Shown: positions 53,886-63,152 of the stretch, one piece after another
Position numbering within the stretch: position 1 is the first letter of the stretch
Layout of the letters: every line of letters begins with the position of its first letter
Assembly (NCBI GenBank): GCA_942493375.1
Contig: OW818698.1
Coordinates: 6,696,001-6,760,000 of the forward strand
Length of the DNA: 64,000 bases
Source: G942493375 sp942493375
Lineage (GTDB): Bacteria; Armatimonadota; UBA5829
Reading direction: 5' to 3'
Notes under the pieces: model-generated
What the model was told of the DNA's origin: nothing
What the model saw: only the letters and a program-made list of their open reading frames with translations
Databases searched by the model: none
Translations under genes and position numbers: made by a program

Positions 53886-56552
53886 ATGATTAACACAATA
53901 AAATTGATACTGATAGTTCTAGTGTTGGGCATTATGGCTGTTCCACAGATTGCAGATGCGCAAATCAAACTGATTAATCCTGGTTTTGAGGACAGCTCTA
54001 AAGGATCAGACAATACCCCGGCGTTAGGGTGGGGGATCGATTTCTTCTACGGGACTCCACAGTTAGCATTACAACTTTTACCAATAGATGAGCCAGGGGC
54101 AGGCAACGCACTATCAATTGATCTAAACCAGCCTGCCGGAGCGAGCTATGGCATCTCCCTGCACCAGCAGATATTTAACCTGGATCCGGACAAAAAACTC
54201 AGGATATCGCTGCGTTATAAAACACTCTCCAAAGCCCCCGTCTGGTTTGTAATCAGTGCACAGCCAGTCTGTTACCCGCCATGGATTTTTAGAGCTTTCG
54301 ATACAGTAGGTGATGGCAAATGGCACACACAGGAAGCTGTCCTGGATGTTAAGCAGTATCGACCGGATAACATCTATAGCCGTGGGAAATGCTATCTGGA
54401 AATAATAATCAACGGAAAAGTGGACAAACCCTCTCAATTGCTTATCGATGATATCTCGCTAAGCCAGATTGCTCCACCAGCTGATCTAGTCAGCATCAAT
54501 CCGGCATTTCTATCAAATGTCAAGAGTTCTCTAAGCGAAGCACTTAAGCTTCATCCGAAATCCTCGTCAGCCAGGCTTATTCTGGCACGAGAATGTGGAG
54601 AGATCTCGAATATTGTCAGTTCATTAGTCTCTTCCGGGACGCGTATTGAACGCGAGAAATACCGGTTGCTCAATGATAAGTTCAAATGGTCATCAGCAGT
54701 AATTCATGGAATTAAGAACGGACAAATAGATCGATGGAATGGGAACCTGGTATTTGTAACTTCAGCAGTTACAAATAAAAGAATACTCCCGGATACTGAA
54801 TATATCTCCGATGCTGTAGTAGGCGGACCGGTTTCTCTTACCGCAACTCCAGGTGAATATGAACCAGCCAGTTTTGTCATCAGGCCTCTGAAGAGTGTCC
54901 GTAACCTTGTCTTGTCTGTCGGTGATTTTAAGAGCAAGAATGGATACATTATTCCAAAAAGCGCATTGAATATCAGGACTGTTAAATGCTGGTATCAGGA
55001 TCAGGATATCAACTACAGGGAGAAAACCCCTGCAGAAACGCACAGTCCATATGCTCACTCTGGTATAAAGACATTGATGCCGGAACTGCTTTTGAATGAT
55101 GATTCCCTTGTGAAGATAGATACAATAGCCAAGGGAAACCAGCTCAAACTGAGGTTTGTTGATGGAGATCGTTATGTAGACATCTCCAGCCTGGATGGTG
55201 TACCTGGTGACACAATAGCTGAATTTCCAGTTAGTGATGCGTCCTCATTACGGCCTGTGGATATTTCCTCCAATACCAATAAGCAGTTTTGGTTAACTGC
55301 ACATTTGCCAAGAGATGCAAAGCCAGGTGAATATAGAGGAACTATACAATTCAAGTCACCGGATGGTTTCAAGGGTTCTCTGTCTGTTAGACTTACTGTC
55401 TTGCCGTTTAAATTGGCAGGAGGACATTCAATCTCAAGTATCTACTACAGGACTCCGTCCCCTCAATATTATGGCGAGTCCATTTGGCAGCAGTACAGAA
55501 ACGAAATGGAAAACCTGGCTGCTCATGGTGTCACATCTCCTATGACGCAACTGTTATTTGCGCTTGGTTCTGGTGTGCAAACAGCAGTCGCAACCGAAAA
55601 ACCATACAAATATGGTCCGTTTGTCAGTGCGGGTTTCCCTGGGGCTGATATTGACCTGATACTACAAGACTTGAAATACAAAATTAAGATCATGAACGAG
55701 TCCGGACTCCATACTCGCGTGCTCTATCTTGACGGCCTGCCAGTTGGAATCCCATCGAGTGATGGGCTGGAAGTATTATATTCTAGAGCAGCGAAAGTGA
55801 TTGAGACAGCGCGTGCTGAAGGTGTTCAGGAAGTATATTTCTATGGCATCGATGAGGCTGTGGGTGATGTGTTGAAAGCACAAACTCAGGCATGGAACAC
55901 TATACATCGTGCGGGTGGAAAAATGTTTGTTGCAGGCAGCGGTGGAAAAGAATACTTTGGGGCAGTCGGCGATGTGCTGGATTTGTCTGTGCGCGCCAAT
56001 TACCCGTCATCAAGTGAAGCCAGTCAGTGGCACCGCAATGGCAGAAAAATAGTCTGTTATGCAAATCCACAGTCCGGTGGAGAGCAGCCGGACACATTCA
56101 GGCGCAACTTTGGTGTTTTGTTATGGCAGTACAACTATGATGGAGCAATGACCTATATCTATCACAACGCTACCATACAGAACAATCTTGGGATCAATAA
56201 TCCAGGTATTATCAGCTGGGCATCGAGCTGGAACGATTTCTGTAAAAATCCGGACACCAGTAAACAGATGAATATGGTGTATCCAACAGCAAACGGTATA
56301 ATTGATACCCTCCAATGGGAAGGATATCGGGAGGGTATGGATGATATCAGATACATAAATACACTGGTCGAATACATCTCAAAGGCGAAATCCTCGAAGA
56401 AAGCCCAGGCACGTAAGGAAGCTGGAAATGCTCAGAAGTATCTGGATGATTTAAAGGCAAAAGACATAAACAAATATGATATAGAACCTCAACAGGTTCG
56501 CGAAGATGTGATCAAATGGATTAGCAGGATACAAAGATCAGTATCAATGTGA
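53886..56552 (+). CDS. Secreted DUF4091 (GH123-like) carbohydrate-active protein
   Basis: 888 aa from the ATG at 53886 (GAGAGG upstream). Signal peptide NTIKLILIVLVLGIMAVPQIADA, an N-terminal carbohydrate-binding-like jelly roll (INPGFEDSSKG...LLIDDISLSQI), a linker, and a TIM-barrel-like part with YFYGIDEA (possible catalytic Asp-Glu) and the DUF4091 signature WEGYREGMDDIRYINTL. Related to glycoside hydrolase family 123; substrate unknown. Likely co-transcribed with the ceramidase-like gene. Confidence 0.85.
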   Translation: MINTIKLILIVLVLGIMAVPQIADAQIKLINPGFEDSSKGSDNTPALGWGIDFFYGTPQLALQLLPIDEPGAGNALSIDLNQPAGASYGISLHQQIFNLDPDKKLRISLRYKTLSKAPVWFVISAQPVCYPPWIFRAFDTVGDGKWHTQEAVLDVKQYRPDNIYSRGKCYLEIIINGKVDKPSQLLIDDISLSQIAPPADLVSINPAFLSNVKSSLSEALKLHPKSSSARLILARECGEISNIVSSLVSSGTRIEREKYRLLNDKFKWSSAVIHGIKNGQIDRWNGNLVFVTSAVTNKRILPDTEYISDAVVGGPVSLTATPGEYEPASFVIRPLKSVRNLVLSVGDFKSKNGYIIPKSALNIRTVKCWYQDQDINYREKTPAETHSPYAHSGIKTLMPELLLNDDSLVKIDTIAKGNQLKLRFVDGDRYVDISSLDGVPGDTIAEFPVSDASSLRPVDISSNTNKQFWLTAHLPRDAKPGEYRGTIQFKSPDGFKGSLSVRLTVLPFKLAGGHSISSIYYRTPSPQYYGESIWQQYRNEMENLAAHGVTSPMTQLLFALGSGVQTAVATEKPYKYGPFVSAGFPGADIDLILQDLKYKIKIMNESGLHTRVLYLDGLPVGIPSSDGLEVLYSRAAKVIETARAEGVQEVYFYGIDEAVGDVLKAQTQAWNTIHRAGGKMFVAGSGGKEYFGAVGDVLDLSVRANYPSSSEASQWHRNGRKIVCYANPQSGGEQPDTFRRNFGVLLWQYNYDGAMTYIYHNATIQNNLGINNPGIISWASSWNDFCKNPDTSKQMNMVYPTANGIIDTLQWEGYREGMDDIRYINTLVEYISKAKSSKKAQARKEAGNAQKYLDDLKAKDINKYDIEPQQVREDVIKWISRIQRSVSM

Positions 56553-56659
56553 TAGATTTTACCGGTGCCAGGAAAATATACACAATCTTCGCACTCGTGT
56601 ATACTGTTATTTGCATATCCATTGAATGATAATAATTGCCGTTTGGGAGATCAGGTTTG

Positions 56660-57688
56660 ATGACGACACTTAAAAATGTTGCAGAAGAAGCACAGACATC
56701 GATTACTACCGTGTCTCTGGTTCTTAACAACAAAGCAGATCAAAGAGGAATATCACCGGACACTCAGGCCAGAGTCCGTAGAGCAGCTAAGCGTCTGTCA
56801 TACCGAAGGAACCCGCATGCCCGTGCACTCCGTACCGGATTCAGCAACGTCATAGGCGTAATAGGGATGGATCTGGACAGCCCGATCCCTCACGCAAAGA
56901 CATACGCTGCAGCAGAGATTCTCCATAATCTGGGTTTTAGTGTTGTTACCTACGATTTTGCCTGGCAACAGCAGGGAGCTGCAGGTCTTGCTGAGTTCAT
57001 CGATGGTCTTGGGGTAGCTGGATTATTGCTGGCTGCTTATACAACGGATATCCTCGAACCCCTGCAATACTGCAAAGAACATGGTGTTGCTCTTGTAGCT
57101 ATGGATGACTGGCGTATCCCAGATATCACAGCCGTTACCGTAGACCGCGTAGAGGGCTCTTACCAGGCATTTGAACACTTAATTGGACTTGGACACAAGC
57201 GTATAGCAATTACTGCATCCAGCACGCCCCAGAGCCCTTTAATTCAAGCAAGAGTAGAGGGATACTGCAAAGCACACGATGCACATAGACTCCCGATAGA
57301 CAAATCTCTATTCATGGGTCTTCCGGATGCTGAGAACTTCGAGCAGGGTTATAATATGACGGAGAGTATCTTGAACCATCCTCTGAAACCAACTGCCGTC
57401 TTCTGTACCAATGATGAAGTTGCTTTAGGCGTAATGCGCGGACTTTACGAGCATAATGTCAGATTCCCTGAAAAAATGTCTATCGTCGGTTTCAATGACA
57501 GCCTTGACGCCGCAAAATCAGTCATACCCCTGACCACTGTCCATCAACCGATTGCAGAGGTCGTATCTGTTGCTGTTGACACACTTAAACAAATGATAGA
57601 GAACCCCAACGAACCACGCAATGCACATACTACAGTAATTCCGGCAACTTTGGTCGTGCGTAAATCAACAGCACAAGCCCCACATTAA
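56660..57688 (+). CDS. LacI-family transcriptional regulator
   Basis: 342 aa from the ATG at 56660. N-terminal HTH LKNVAEEAQTSITTVSLVLNNK and hinge RRNPHARALRTG, then a periplasmic-binding-like sugar domain (IGVIGMDLDSPIPH, CTNDEVALGVMRGL, VGFNDSLDAA). Probably controls the upstream DUF4091/ceramidase genes in response to a sugar. AATACT/AGTATT inverted repeat overlaps the stop (57687-57703) and could be a weak terminator. Confidence 0.92.
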   Translation: MTTLKNVAEEAQTSITTVSLVLNNKADQRGISPDTQARVRRAAKRLSYRRNPHARALRTGFSNVIGVIGMDLDSPIPHAKTYAAAEILHNLGFSVVTYDFAWQQQGAAGLAEFIDGLGVAGLLLAAYTTDILEPLQYCKEHGVALVAMDDWRIPDITAVTVDRVEGSYQAFEHLIGLGHKRIAITASSTPQSPLIQARVEGYCKAHDAHRLPIDKSLFMGLPDAENFEQGYNMTESILNHPLKPTAVFCTNDEVALGVMRGLYEHNVRFPEKMSIVGFNDSLDAAKSVIPLTTVHQPIAEVVSVAVDTLKQMIENPNEPRNAHTTVIPATLVVRKSTAQAPH

Positions 57689-57703
57689 TACTACTGGAGT
57701 ATT

Positions 57704-58187
57704 CTTTCTGCATTTTAGTAATACGCAGTCGTCCGTACTGTTATCTATGCAGAGAGTAGGGGGTGCTTCAATGTGCTCCCGAAGTAGACAATACGGATCA
57801 GATTTACAACGTGCCATACAAACACTAAATCAATCCTGTTCTTAATACTACGAATATTAATATCCCACATCCTCTTTCCAGATTCAGCATTAGCTCTGTG
57901 AAGTTCAGTTCCCCAAGACTTCTATTGACATTCCAGCTCAAAATAATCAGTGTATGCTGCTTCGAACTTCGAATGGATGAAATTATCAAAAAACATGTAA
58001 CACATCGTATATGTGTACGAGTCTATATGTTGTGCATCTCATATATTACCGTATAAGACGAAGTTGCATATCGATGTGCACTTGAATACTCAGTATCTTC
58101 ATCCTGAAGTGATTGAATCCACACGCAACAGATAGATGTTTACGATAAGTATGCCTGAACCTGGGGCTAATATGACGAGGTAGTAAG
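57704..58187. other. Long non-coding gap
   Basis: About 480 bases. Only a short palindrome ACACATCGTATATGTGT (58000-58016) stands out. No supportable gene on either strand. Confidence 0.4.
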
Positions 58188-58616
58188 GTGGACAGAATAT
58201 TAAGCAATAGGGTAACCGTATACGATAGAGTATTAAAGTATATTGTTTGCGTCGGTATTGTATTCCTATTAGTACTATTTGTTGGTGGTATCGCTTGGAA
58301 ACAGAGCGCAATACAACCAATTCCTCAATATAAGCTAGTACCACTCTACCGAATTGTATATGGCTTTTTGGAACCCGAAAAAAGGATTAATTATACAAAG
58401 TGGGCGGGTGGAGAAACTATGATAGATAGAAATAATCCTGACATAACCTGGTTCAGACCAAACAACTCCAAAGAATGGTCAGCAATCTCTACTGACGAAC
58501 TTACAGATAGACTAGTAAAAGAGCTACGGCTGGCAACTCCTGCACTATCATCACCTGGTATATATGAAAAACGAAAGGATGCTTCCATACATAATTATCC
58601 CGTACAAACAAAGTGA
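58188..58616 (+). CDS. Small membrane-anchored hypothetical protein
   Basis: 142 aa, GTG start with GAGG seven bases upstream. One transmembrane helix (YIVCVGIVFLLVLFVGGIAW) then a soluble C-terminal part rich in charged residues. No family recognised and no operon partner. The good start site and helix support a real gene, but conservation is unknown. Confidence 0.55.
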   Translation: MDRILSNRVTVYDRVLKYIVCVGIVFLLVLFVGGIAWKQSAIQPIPQYKLVPLYRIVYGFLEPEKRINYTKWAGGETMIDRNNPDITWFRPNNSKEWSAISTDELTDRLVKELRLATPALSSPGIYEKRKDASIHNYPVQTK

Positions 58617-58663
58617 TTATGACTCAGTGTGAATAACTCTCAGCCGAAGAGACCGTACATGCT

Positions 58664-58700
58664 AAAAAGAGGATCGCTTCGTTGATGAAGCAATCCTCTT
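58664..58700 (-). terminator. Terminator downstream of the tRNA cluster
   Basis: On the minus strand a 14-bp stem (AAGAGGATTGCTTC with GAAGCGATCCTCTT, one mismatch, ATCAAC loop) is followed by a short T-run. It closes the minus-strand tRNA cluster. Confidence 0.75.
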
Positions 58701-58717
58701 GATCTCGATTTCAACTT

Positions 58718-58792
58718 TGGTGGGCGGTATTGGATTCGAACCAATGACCTCTTCGGTGTCAACGAAGCGATCTCCCCCTGATCTAACCGCCC
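58718..58792 (-). tRNA. tRNA-Val (anticodon GAC)
   Basis: Acceptor stem GGGCGGT/ACCGCCC is perfect; D-stem GATC/GATC; anticodon stem CTTCG/CGAAG with loop TTGACAC giving anticodon GAC; T-loop TTCGAAT; CCA encoded. Confidence 0.95.
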
Positions 58793-58853
58793 ATTTCGAT
58801 AATGATTCTAACAGCATTACACTGTTTTTGCAAGGTTCGGAGCCTTGGACAAA

Positions 58854-58929
58854 TGGTGACCGATGAGGGAATCGAACCCCCAACGCCCGCCTTAGGACGG
58901 CGGCGCTCTATCCATTGAGCTAATCGGCC
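58854..58929 (-). tRNA. tRNA-Arg (anticodon CCT)
   Basis: Acceptor GGCCGAT/ATCGGTC; D-arm GCTCAATGGATAGAGC; anticodon stem CCGCC/GGCGG with loop GTCCTAA giving CCT (reads AGG); T-arm GGGGGTTCGATTCCCTC; CCA encoded. Confidence 0.95.
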
Positions 58930-58936
58930 ATATATG

Positions 58937-59012
58937 TGGTGCGCCCGGAGGGATTCGAACCCCCGACCTAATGGTCCGCAACCATTCGCTCTATCCCCTG
59001 AGCTACGAGCGC
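58937..59012 (-). tRNA. tRNA-Arg (anticodon GCG)
   Basis: Acceptor GCGCTCG/CGGGCGC; D-arm GCTCAGGGGATAGAGC; anticodon stem AATGG/CCATT with loop TTGCGGA giving anticodon GCG (reads CGC/CGT); CCA encoded. Most bacteria use an A34 (inosine) ACG tRNA here, so G34 is unusual. Confidence 0.9.
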
Positions 59013-59088
59013 AACCTGCCGATTGCCAATCACGGCAACCAAAGAATTATAGCACGCTCGGAACCTTGTGTCAATCAACATCTGAGCA

Positions 59089-59172
59089 GCTAGCGCGCAT
59101 TATTCACCGGACTCTGCTTTCGACCGGCAGTAAGGGCGAAAGTGAGTCAATCACGAATAATACGCGCCAGCT
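59089..59172. repeat. Double-hairpin dispersed repeat, copy B
   Basis: Outer arms GCGCGCATTATTC and GAATAATACGCGC; inner stem CTTTCG/CGAAAG around CCGGCAGT. Compared with copy A both sides of the inner stem changed (T to C and A to G), keeping the pair. It lies in the 315-base gap between the tRNA cluster and cdd; nothing else is evident in that gap. Confidence 0.85.
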
Positions 59173-59327
59173 GCATTTATTACACCCGATCTACAGGGTC
59201 CAATTGCGGTAGTTGAAGACTGCTTGAGCCCACCATTCACATGAACATTCGCCATTATACGAAGGATACGAGGGTGCTAAAATTGAATATAAACATTCCA
59301 GTGTCGTATGTAATACAGGGGTTTTAA

Positions 59328-59747
59328 ATGGATGAGACAATTGCTGGACAATTGATTGCTGCAGCGAAAATCGCATACAACAATGCATATGCCCCTTATT
59401 CCGGTTTTCAGGTAGGAGCAGCTACTCTATGGGCTGACGGTAAGATTTACACCGGATGCAACGTGGAGAATGCTTCATATGGTCTTACAATATGTGCTGA
59501 GCGAACTGCGATTTTAAAGGCTGTTTCAAATGGAGAGAGAGAACTGATAGCAATTGCTGTTGTATCCAGCAGTAAAGACATCGTGAGACCGTGCGGTTCG
59601 TGTCTTCAAGTAATCAGTGAATTCGCAGCAGTCCCCAATGGAGTTGAAATATTAGCCGGATGCTCAGGAACACAATACGATATCCGAAAGCTTTCCGACT
59701 ATTTGCCATTGCCTTTTCATTTAGCAGATAACAAATTGGATACCTGA
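59328..59747 (+). CDS. cdd: Cytidine deaminase
   Basis: 139 aa, full length. Zinc ligands C56, C89, C92 and catalytic E58 (ICAERTA and RPCGSC); substrate segment GCNVENASYG. Converts cytidine/deoxycytidine to uridine forms in pyrimidine salvage. AGGGG precedes the ATG. Confidence 0.96.
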   Translation: MDETIAGQLIAAAKIAYNNAYAPYSGFQVGAATLWADGKIYTGCNVENASYGLTICAERTAILKAVSNGERELIAIAVVSSSKDIVRPCGSCLQVISEFAAVPNGVEILAGCSGTQYDIRKLSDYLPLPFHLADNKLDT

Positions 59748-59910
59748 TTATCTGGATAGAACTTATATCAAGTTATACCGTTATATATATATACTGCAAC
59801 AGTTTGCTCATAGTTGTGACGGGTATAACATTACCAATTGTGTTTGCTTAACAATATGTAAAATGCCCTGTGCGTTTGGTAGGGTATTGGGGTGATAGGG
59901 AGGATTTATT

Positions 59911-60981
59911 ATGTATGCAGCGATAATTGCAGGTGGGTCGGGAACTCGTCTTTGGCCGCGGTCACGGCAGGAAAAACCAAAACAATTCCATGTTTTATAC
60001 GGTGAAAATACGCTGCTTCAACAAACTGTTGAGCGTCTGGAACCCATGGTTGCACATGACCAGTTCTATGTGATAGCCAACAAGTCACACCGTGAGTCAG
60101 TGATGTCCCAGGTAGAGTGGCTCCCAGAACGTAATTTTGTCGGGGAACCAGTAGCTAAGAATACTGCTCCTGCTGTCGGGATAATCGCCACACTTATAGC
60201 TCATTCTGATCCTGATGCTGTGATTTTAATCACTCCAGCTGACCATATAATACTAAAGCAAAAGCAGTTTCGACGGATACTTGAAGTGGCTGAAAAAATA
60301 GCATCTGAAGGACAGAATGTAGTTACTATAGGCATACGTCCAACCTGTCCTGAAACAGGATATGGCTACATACAGATGGCCGAAGAGAAGCTTGTTGATG
60401 GCGATGTAGACATACATAAAGTTGTGAGTTTCAAAGAAAAACCGGATACCAAGACAGCCGAAGATTATGTAGCCAGCTGGCATTATGTTTGGAACGCAGG
60501 TATGTTTGTGTGGAGCGTGAAGACTATTATGGATCTTTATCGTGATCACGCCCCGGATATATATAAACTATTAATTAGATATGATGGAGCTATCGGTACT
60601 CCGGATGAGCAAAAGGTTTTTGAAGAAGTCTACGAAGCATTTCCCAGCATTTCGGTAGACTATGCGATTATGGAGCATGCTGAAAATATCAGTGTGATTC
60701 CAGCTTCAATTGGCTGGAGTGACTTGGGGAGTTGGTCTTCGGTTTATGAGATGATGGAAAAGGACGAAGAGGGTAATGCAGTCACAGGTGACACACTGAC
60801 TCTCGATACCCACAATTGTCTTGTACATGCCGGAGATAGACTCGTATGCACTGTTGGTCTGGATAACATGGTTGTTATCGATTCCGGCGATGTGGTTGTC
60901 GTAATGCCAAAAGGCCGTGCTCAGGATGTAAAGGTCCTGTTGGATGAGATCAAGAAGCGTGGCAGGAATAAATTCCTATAA
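59911..60981 (+). CDS. manC: Mannose-1-phosphate guanylyltransferase
   Basis: 356 aa. Nucleotidyltransferase motif GGSGTRLWPRSRQEKPKQF near residues 8-26, PADHII, and FKEKPD with WNAGMFVW (sugar-binding). Makes GDP-mannose, a donor for the glycosyltransferase locus at 39-43 kb. No C-terminal phosphomannose isomerase domain. Strong GGGAGGA upstream. Confidence 0.95.
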   Translation: MYAAIIAGGSGTRLWPRSRQEKPKQFHVLYGENTLLQQTVERLEPMVAHDQFYVIANKSHRESVMSQVEWLPERNFVGEPVAKNTAPAVGIIATLIAHSDPDAVILITPADHIILKQKQFRRILEVAEKIASEGQNVVTIGIRPTCPETGYGYIQMAEEKLVDGDVDIHKVVSFKEKPDTKTAEDYVASWHYVWNAGMFVWSVKTIMDLYRDHAPDIYKLLIRYDGAIGTPDEQKVFEEVYEAFPSISVDYAIMEHAENISVIPASIGWSDLGSWSSVYEMMEKDEEGNAVTGDTLTLDTHNCLVHAGDRLVCTVGLDNMVVIDSGDVVVVMPKGRAQDVKVLLDEIKKRGRNKFL

Positions 60982-61090
60982 GCTAACCCGCTTTATTCAC
61001 CAAGCTTCGCTTTTGTCCGGCAGTACGGACAAAAGCTGAGAGTGTAAATGCAGAGCAATTACACCGCCAATCATAAATAATACGGGCCAG
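60982..61090. repeat. Double-hairpin dispersed repeat, copy C, with a nested insertion
   Basis: Outer arms CCCG..TTATTC and AATAATACGGG; inner stem GCTTTTGTCC/GGACAAAAGC around GGCAGTAC is the best of the family. About 28 extra bases lie between inner stem and right arm and carry their own short inverted repeat GTGTAA (61042-61047) / TTACAC (61059-61064). Starts one base after the manC stop. Confidence 0.8.
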
Positions 61091-61130
61091 TCAACTGAGT
61101 GTGTTCTACTCGGTTTGAGAGAGGAAGTAA

Positions 61131-61619
61131 ATGAGTAGTAGTATTAGTGATGCATTGAAATTGGCGTTATCCATGGAAAAGCAAAGTTATGCCTTTTATA
61201 TGGAAGCAGCTGATAGAGCGCACAATCCCGTTGTGGAATCTGTATTGAGAAGCCTTGGGCATGATGAAGAAGCACATGCTCATGTTGTTGAACGCTTTTA
61301 TACAGCTCTTGAGAAGAGCCATGGTTGGCCGGTGGTTGATTTCAGCACGTTGGACAGCAGATCAGCTGATGTCCGTGTTACAGAAATCATTGAGTTATCT
61401 GATGTAACTGTAGATCCTGAAAGCACCTATGAGGAGGTTTACGTGTTTGCTCGGGACAAGGAAGTTCATGCACGTGACTTCTACCTTGAACAGAGGGATG
61501 CCAATGTAGCAGATCATGAACTGAACAGATTCTTTGATTTTCTTGCAAATATGGAAAATGTGCATATGAAAATGTTGGATCTTCTAGTACAGGGTAGTAA
61601 AGCAATTGCAGGGAAATAA
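61131..61619 (+). CDS. Ferritin-like/rubrerythrin-domain protein
   Basis: 162 aa, all helical. Diiron-type ligands E16 (LSMEKQSYAFY), E46/E47 and H49 (DEEAHAH), then ARDKEVHARDFY and NVHMKML in the second half. Peroxide or iron handling is the usual role; no rubredoxin tail. AGGAAG upstream. Confidence 0.85.
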   Translation: MSSSISDALKLALSMEKQSYAFYMEAADRAHNPVVESVLRSLGHDEEAHAHVVERFYTALEKSHGWPVVDFSTLDSRSADVRVTEIIELSDVTVDPESTYEEVYVFARDKEVHARDFYLEQRDANVADHELNRFFDFLANMENVHMKMLDLLVQGSKAIAGK

Positions 61620-61666
61620 CTAAATACGTTTTTATTCGGATAAGCAGAAGCATTTGGAGAGCATGA

Positions 61667-63109
61667 ATGCAAATACTATGTGAGTCACATCCTCGAGTTG
61701 GAAGGGTTACAGATGGTTTTCATCAGATAGTCACTTCTCCTCAGGTGAGTCCTGAACCAGTTGTCTACGGCGAGACTCCGGTGGACATGTATGGTACATC
61801 GATCTATGGTTCTGTGATCAATGATAGCGGGCTGTTTCGTATGTGGTATCAGGCATGGCCGGATGATTGGGACCAGAATGATACCAACCAGGTTGCCTGT
61901 GTTGAGAGCGATGACGGAATTAATTGGCGCCGCCCAGCTTATGGTGTCATAGATTATCATGGGAATAAAGACAATCATCTGACTGATCTGCCATTCCATT
62001 GCCCTTCAGTCTTTATCGATCCACATGCCCCAGCAGATAAACGCTACAAGGCATTCGGATTCATAAATGTTGGAACCATGCAGGAACGCTACAAGTTCCA
62101 CAAAGCAGAACACAGTGGATATTATGCTGCTCATTCGAGTGATGGTCTGCACTGGACATTAGATTCATCGGAACCAGCATGGCCTTATGGCGATGTAATT
62201 ACCAGTGCCTGGGACCCATATGCTGACTGTGCAAGGGTGTTCTTGAAGAGAGCTGCAACGATCGGTGGTGTTGGAAGACGATGTGTCTATGAAGCATCGT
62301 GGAAAGATGGGATAGTCACACCCGAAGCATCGGCTATTATGCCTGACGAATATGATGACATCTGTGCTCATAACAGAGGATTCCAGTCAGCTGACTATTA
62401 TGGAATGGGAGTGATGCCCACATCAGGACCAACTATAGGATTTTTGTGGAATTTCAGGCATATGTCTCCACTTGTTGGTGGATATGCAAATATGGGGCGA
62501 GTCGATTTATCTTTGGTTTATCAGTCTGAGAGAGGCGCGAATTGGAGGCATGTGTATGGCAGGCCGGACTGGCTGTGCGCTGAGAATGCCCCGGAATGGG
62601 CCAGAGGCGCTCTTTACACGTCTTCAAGTCCATTAGACGTAGGTGGAGAGACCTGGCTGTATTTTACCGGCACTAGAGACAGGCATGGATGGACCGGGAT
62701 TGACCGTGGCTACATGGAATATTTGGACACTCTCAAGGGCAAAGGCGGGTTCGCTCAGATAGGTATTCTAAAATGGCCAAAAGATCGGCTGATAGGATAC
62801 TCGACAAGTCTGCGAGACCGAATAGAGATCCATACTGGATGTCTGGGATTCAAAGGTGAGATAGCTGTAAACGTCAAAACCCGGGAATCCGGAATGGTTC
62901 GTGCCCGTGTTATGAATGGCGTTGGCGTAACTGTTGCAGGATATGACTTCACTGACTGCGATTCATTCAGCGGTGACTTCAAACACCGTGTGATTTCATG
63001 GCATGGAAAATCAGAGTTGCCTCATGTGCCCAACGACTACATTATTGTTGAAGTTGAAGTCACGGACGGTGCGATTTATGCATTTGATCTGAAATCAACC
63101 AACGGATAG
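61667..63109 (+). CDS. Beta-propeller glycosidase-like protein (GH32/43-type fold)
   Basis: 480 aa without signal peptide. Repeated blades with RMWYQAW, VACVESDDGINWRRP, AAHSSDGLHWTLD and WLYFTGTRD resemble five-bladed glycosidase-like proteins. Acidic catalytic residues are not certain. A beta-sandwich-like C-terminus (GEIAVNVKTRESGMVRARVM) recalls GH32 tails. Substrate unknown. The upstream sequence GGAG precedes the ATG. Confidence 0.7.
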   Translation: MQILCESHPRVGRVTDGFHQIVTSPQVSPEPVVYGETPVDMYGTSIYGSVINDSGLFRMWYQAWPDDWDQNDTNQVACVESDDGINWRRPAYGVIDYHGNKDNHLTDLPFHCPSVFIDPHAPADKRYKAFGFINVGTMQERYKFHKAEHSGYYAAHSSDGLHWTLDSSEPAWPYGDVITSAWDPYADCARVFLKRAATIGGVGRRCVYEASWKDGIVTPEASAIMPDEYDDICAHNRGFQSADYYGMGVMPTSGPTIGFLWNFRHMSPLVGGYANMGRVDLSLVYQSERGANWRHVYGRPDWLCAENAPEWARGALYTSSSPLDVGGETWLYFTGTRDRHGWTGIDRGYMEYLDTLKGKGGFAQIGILKWPKDRLIGYSTSLRDRIEIHTGCLGFKGEIAVNVKTRESGMVRARVMNGVGVTVAGYDFTDCDSFSGDFKHRVISWHGKSELPHVPNDYIIVEVEVTDGAIYAFDLKSTNG

Positions 63110-63152
63110 TTTTAATAGTATACTGTTTCTCAAAAAATCAGGAGATATGTTA

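Noticed and set aside
58000..58016. ACACAT/ATGTGT palindrome as an operator
   Set aside because: Short, in AT-rich DNA, with no nearby promoter or second copy.
58934..59212. Plus-strand open frame of 92 codons (and another at 58662-58883)
   Set aside because: They are antisense readings of the tRNA genes and the repeat; the RRDSNPRP-type peptide is a known artefact of tRNA genes.
5735..61090. CRISPR array
   Set aside because: Repeats are dispersed, palindromic and not regularly spaced; no spacers or cas genes are seen.
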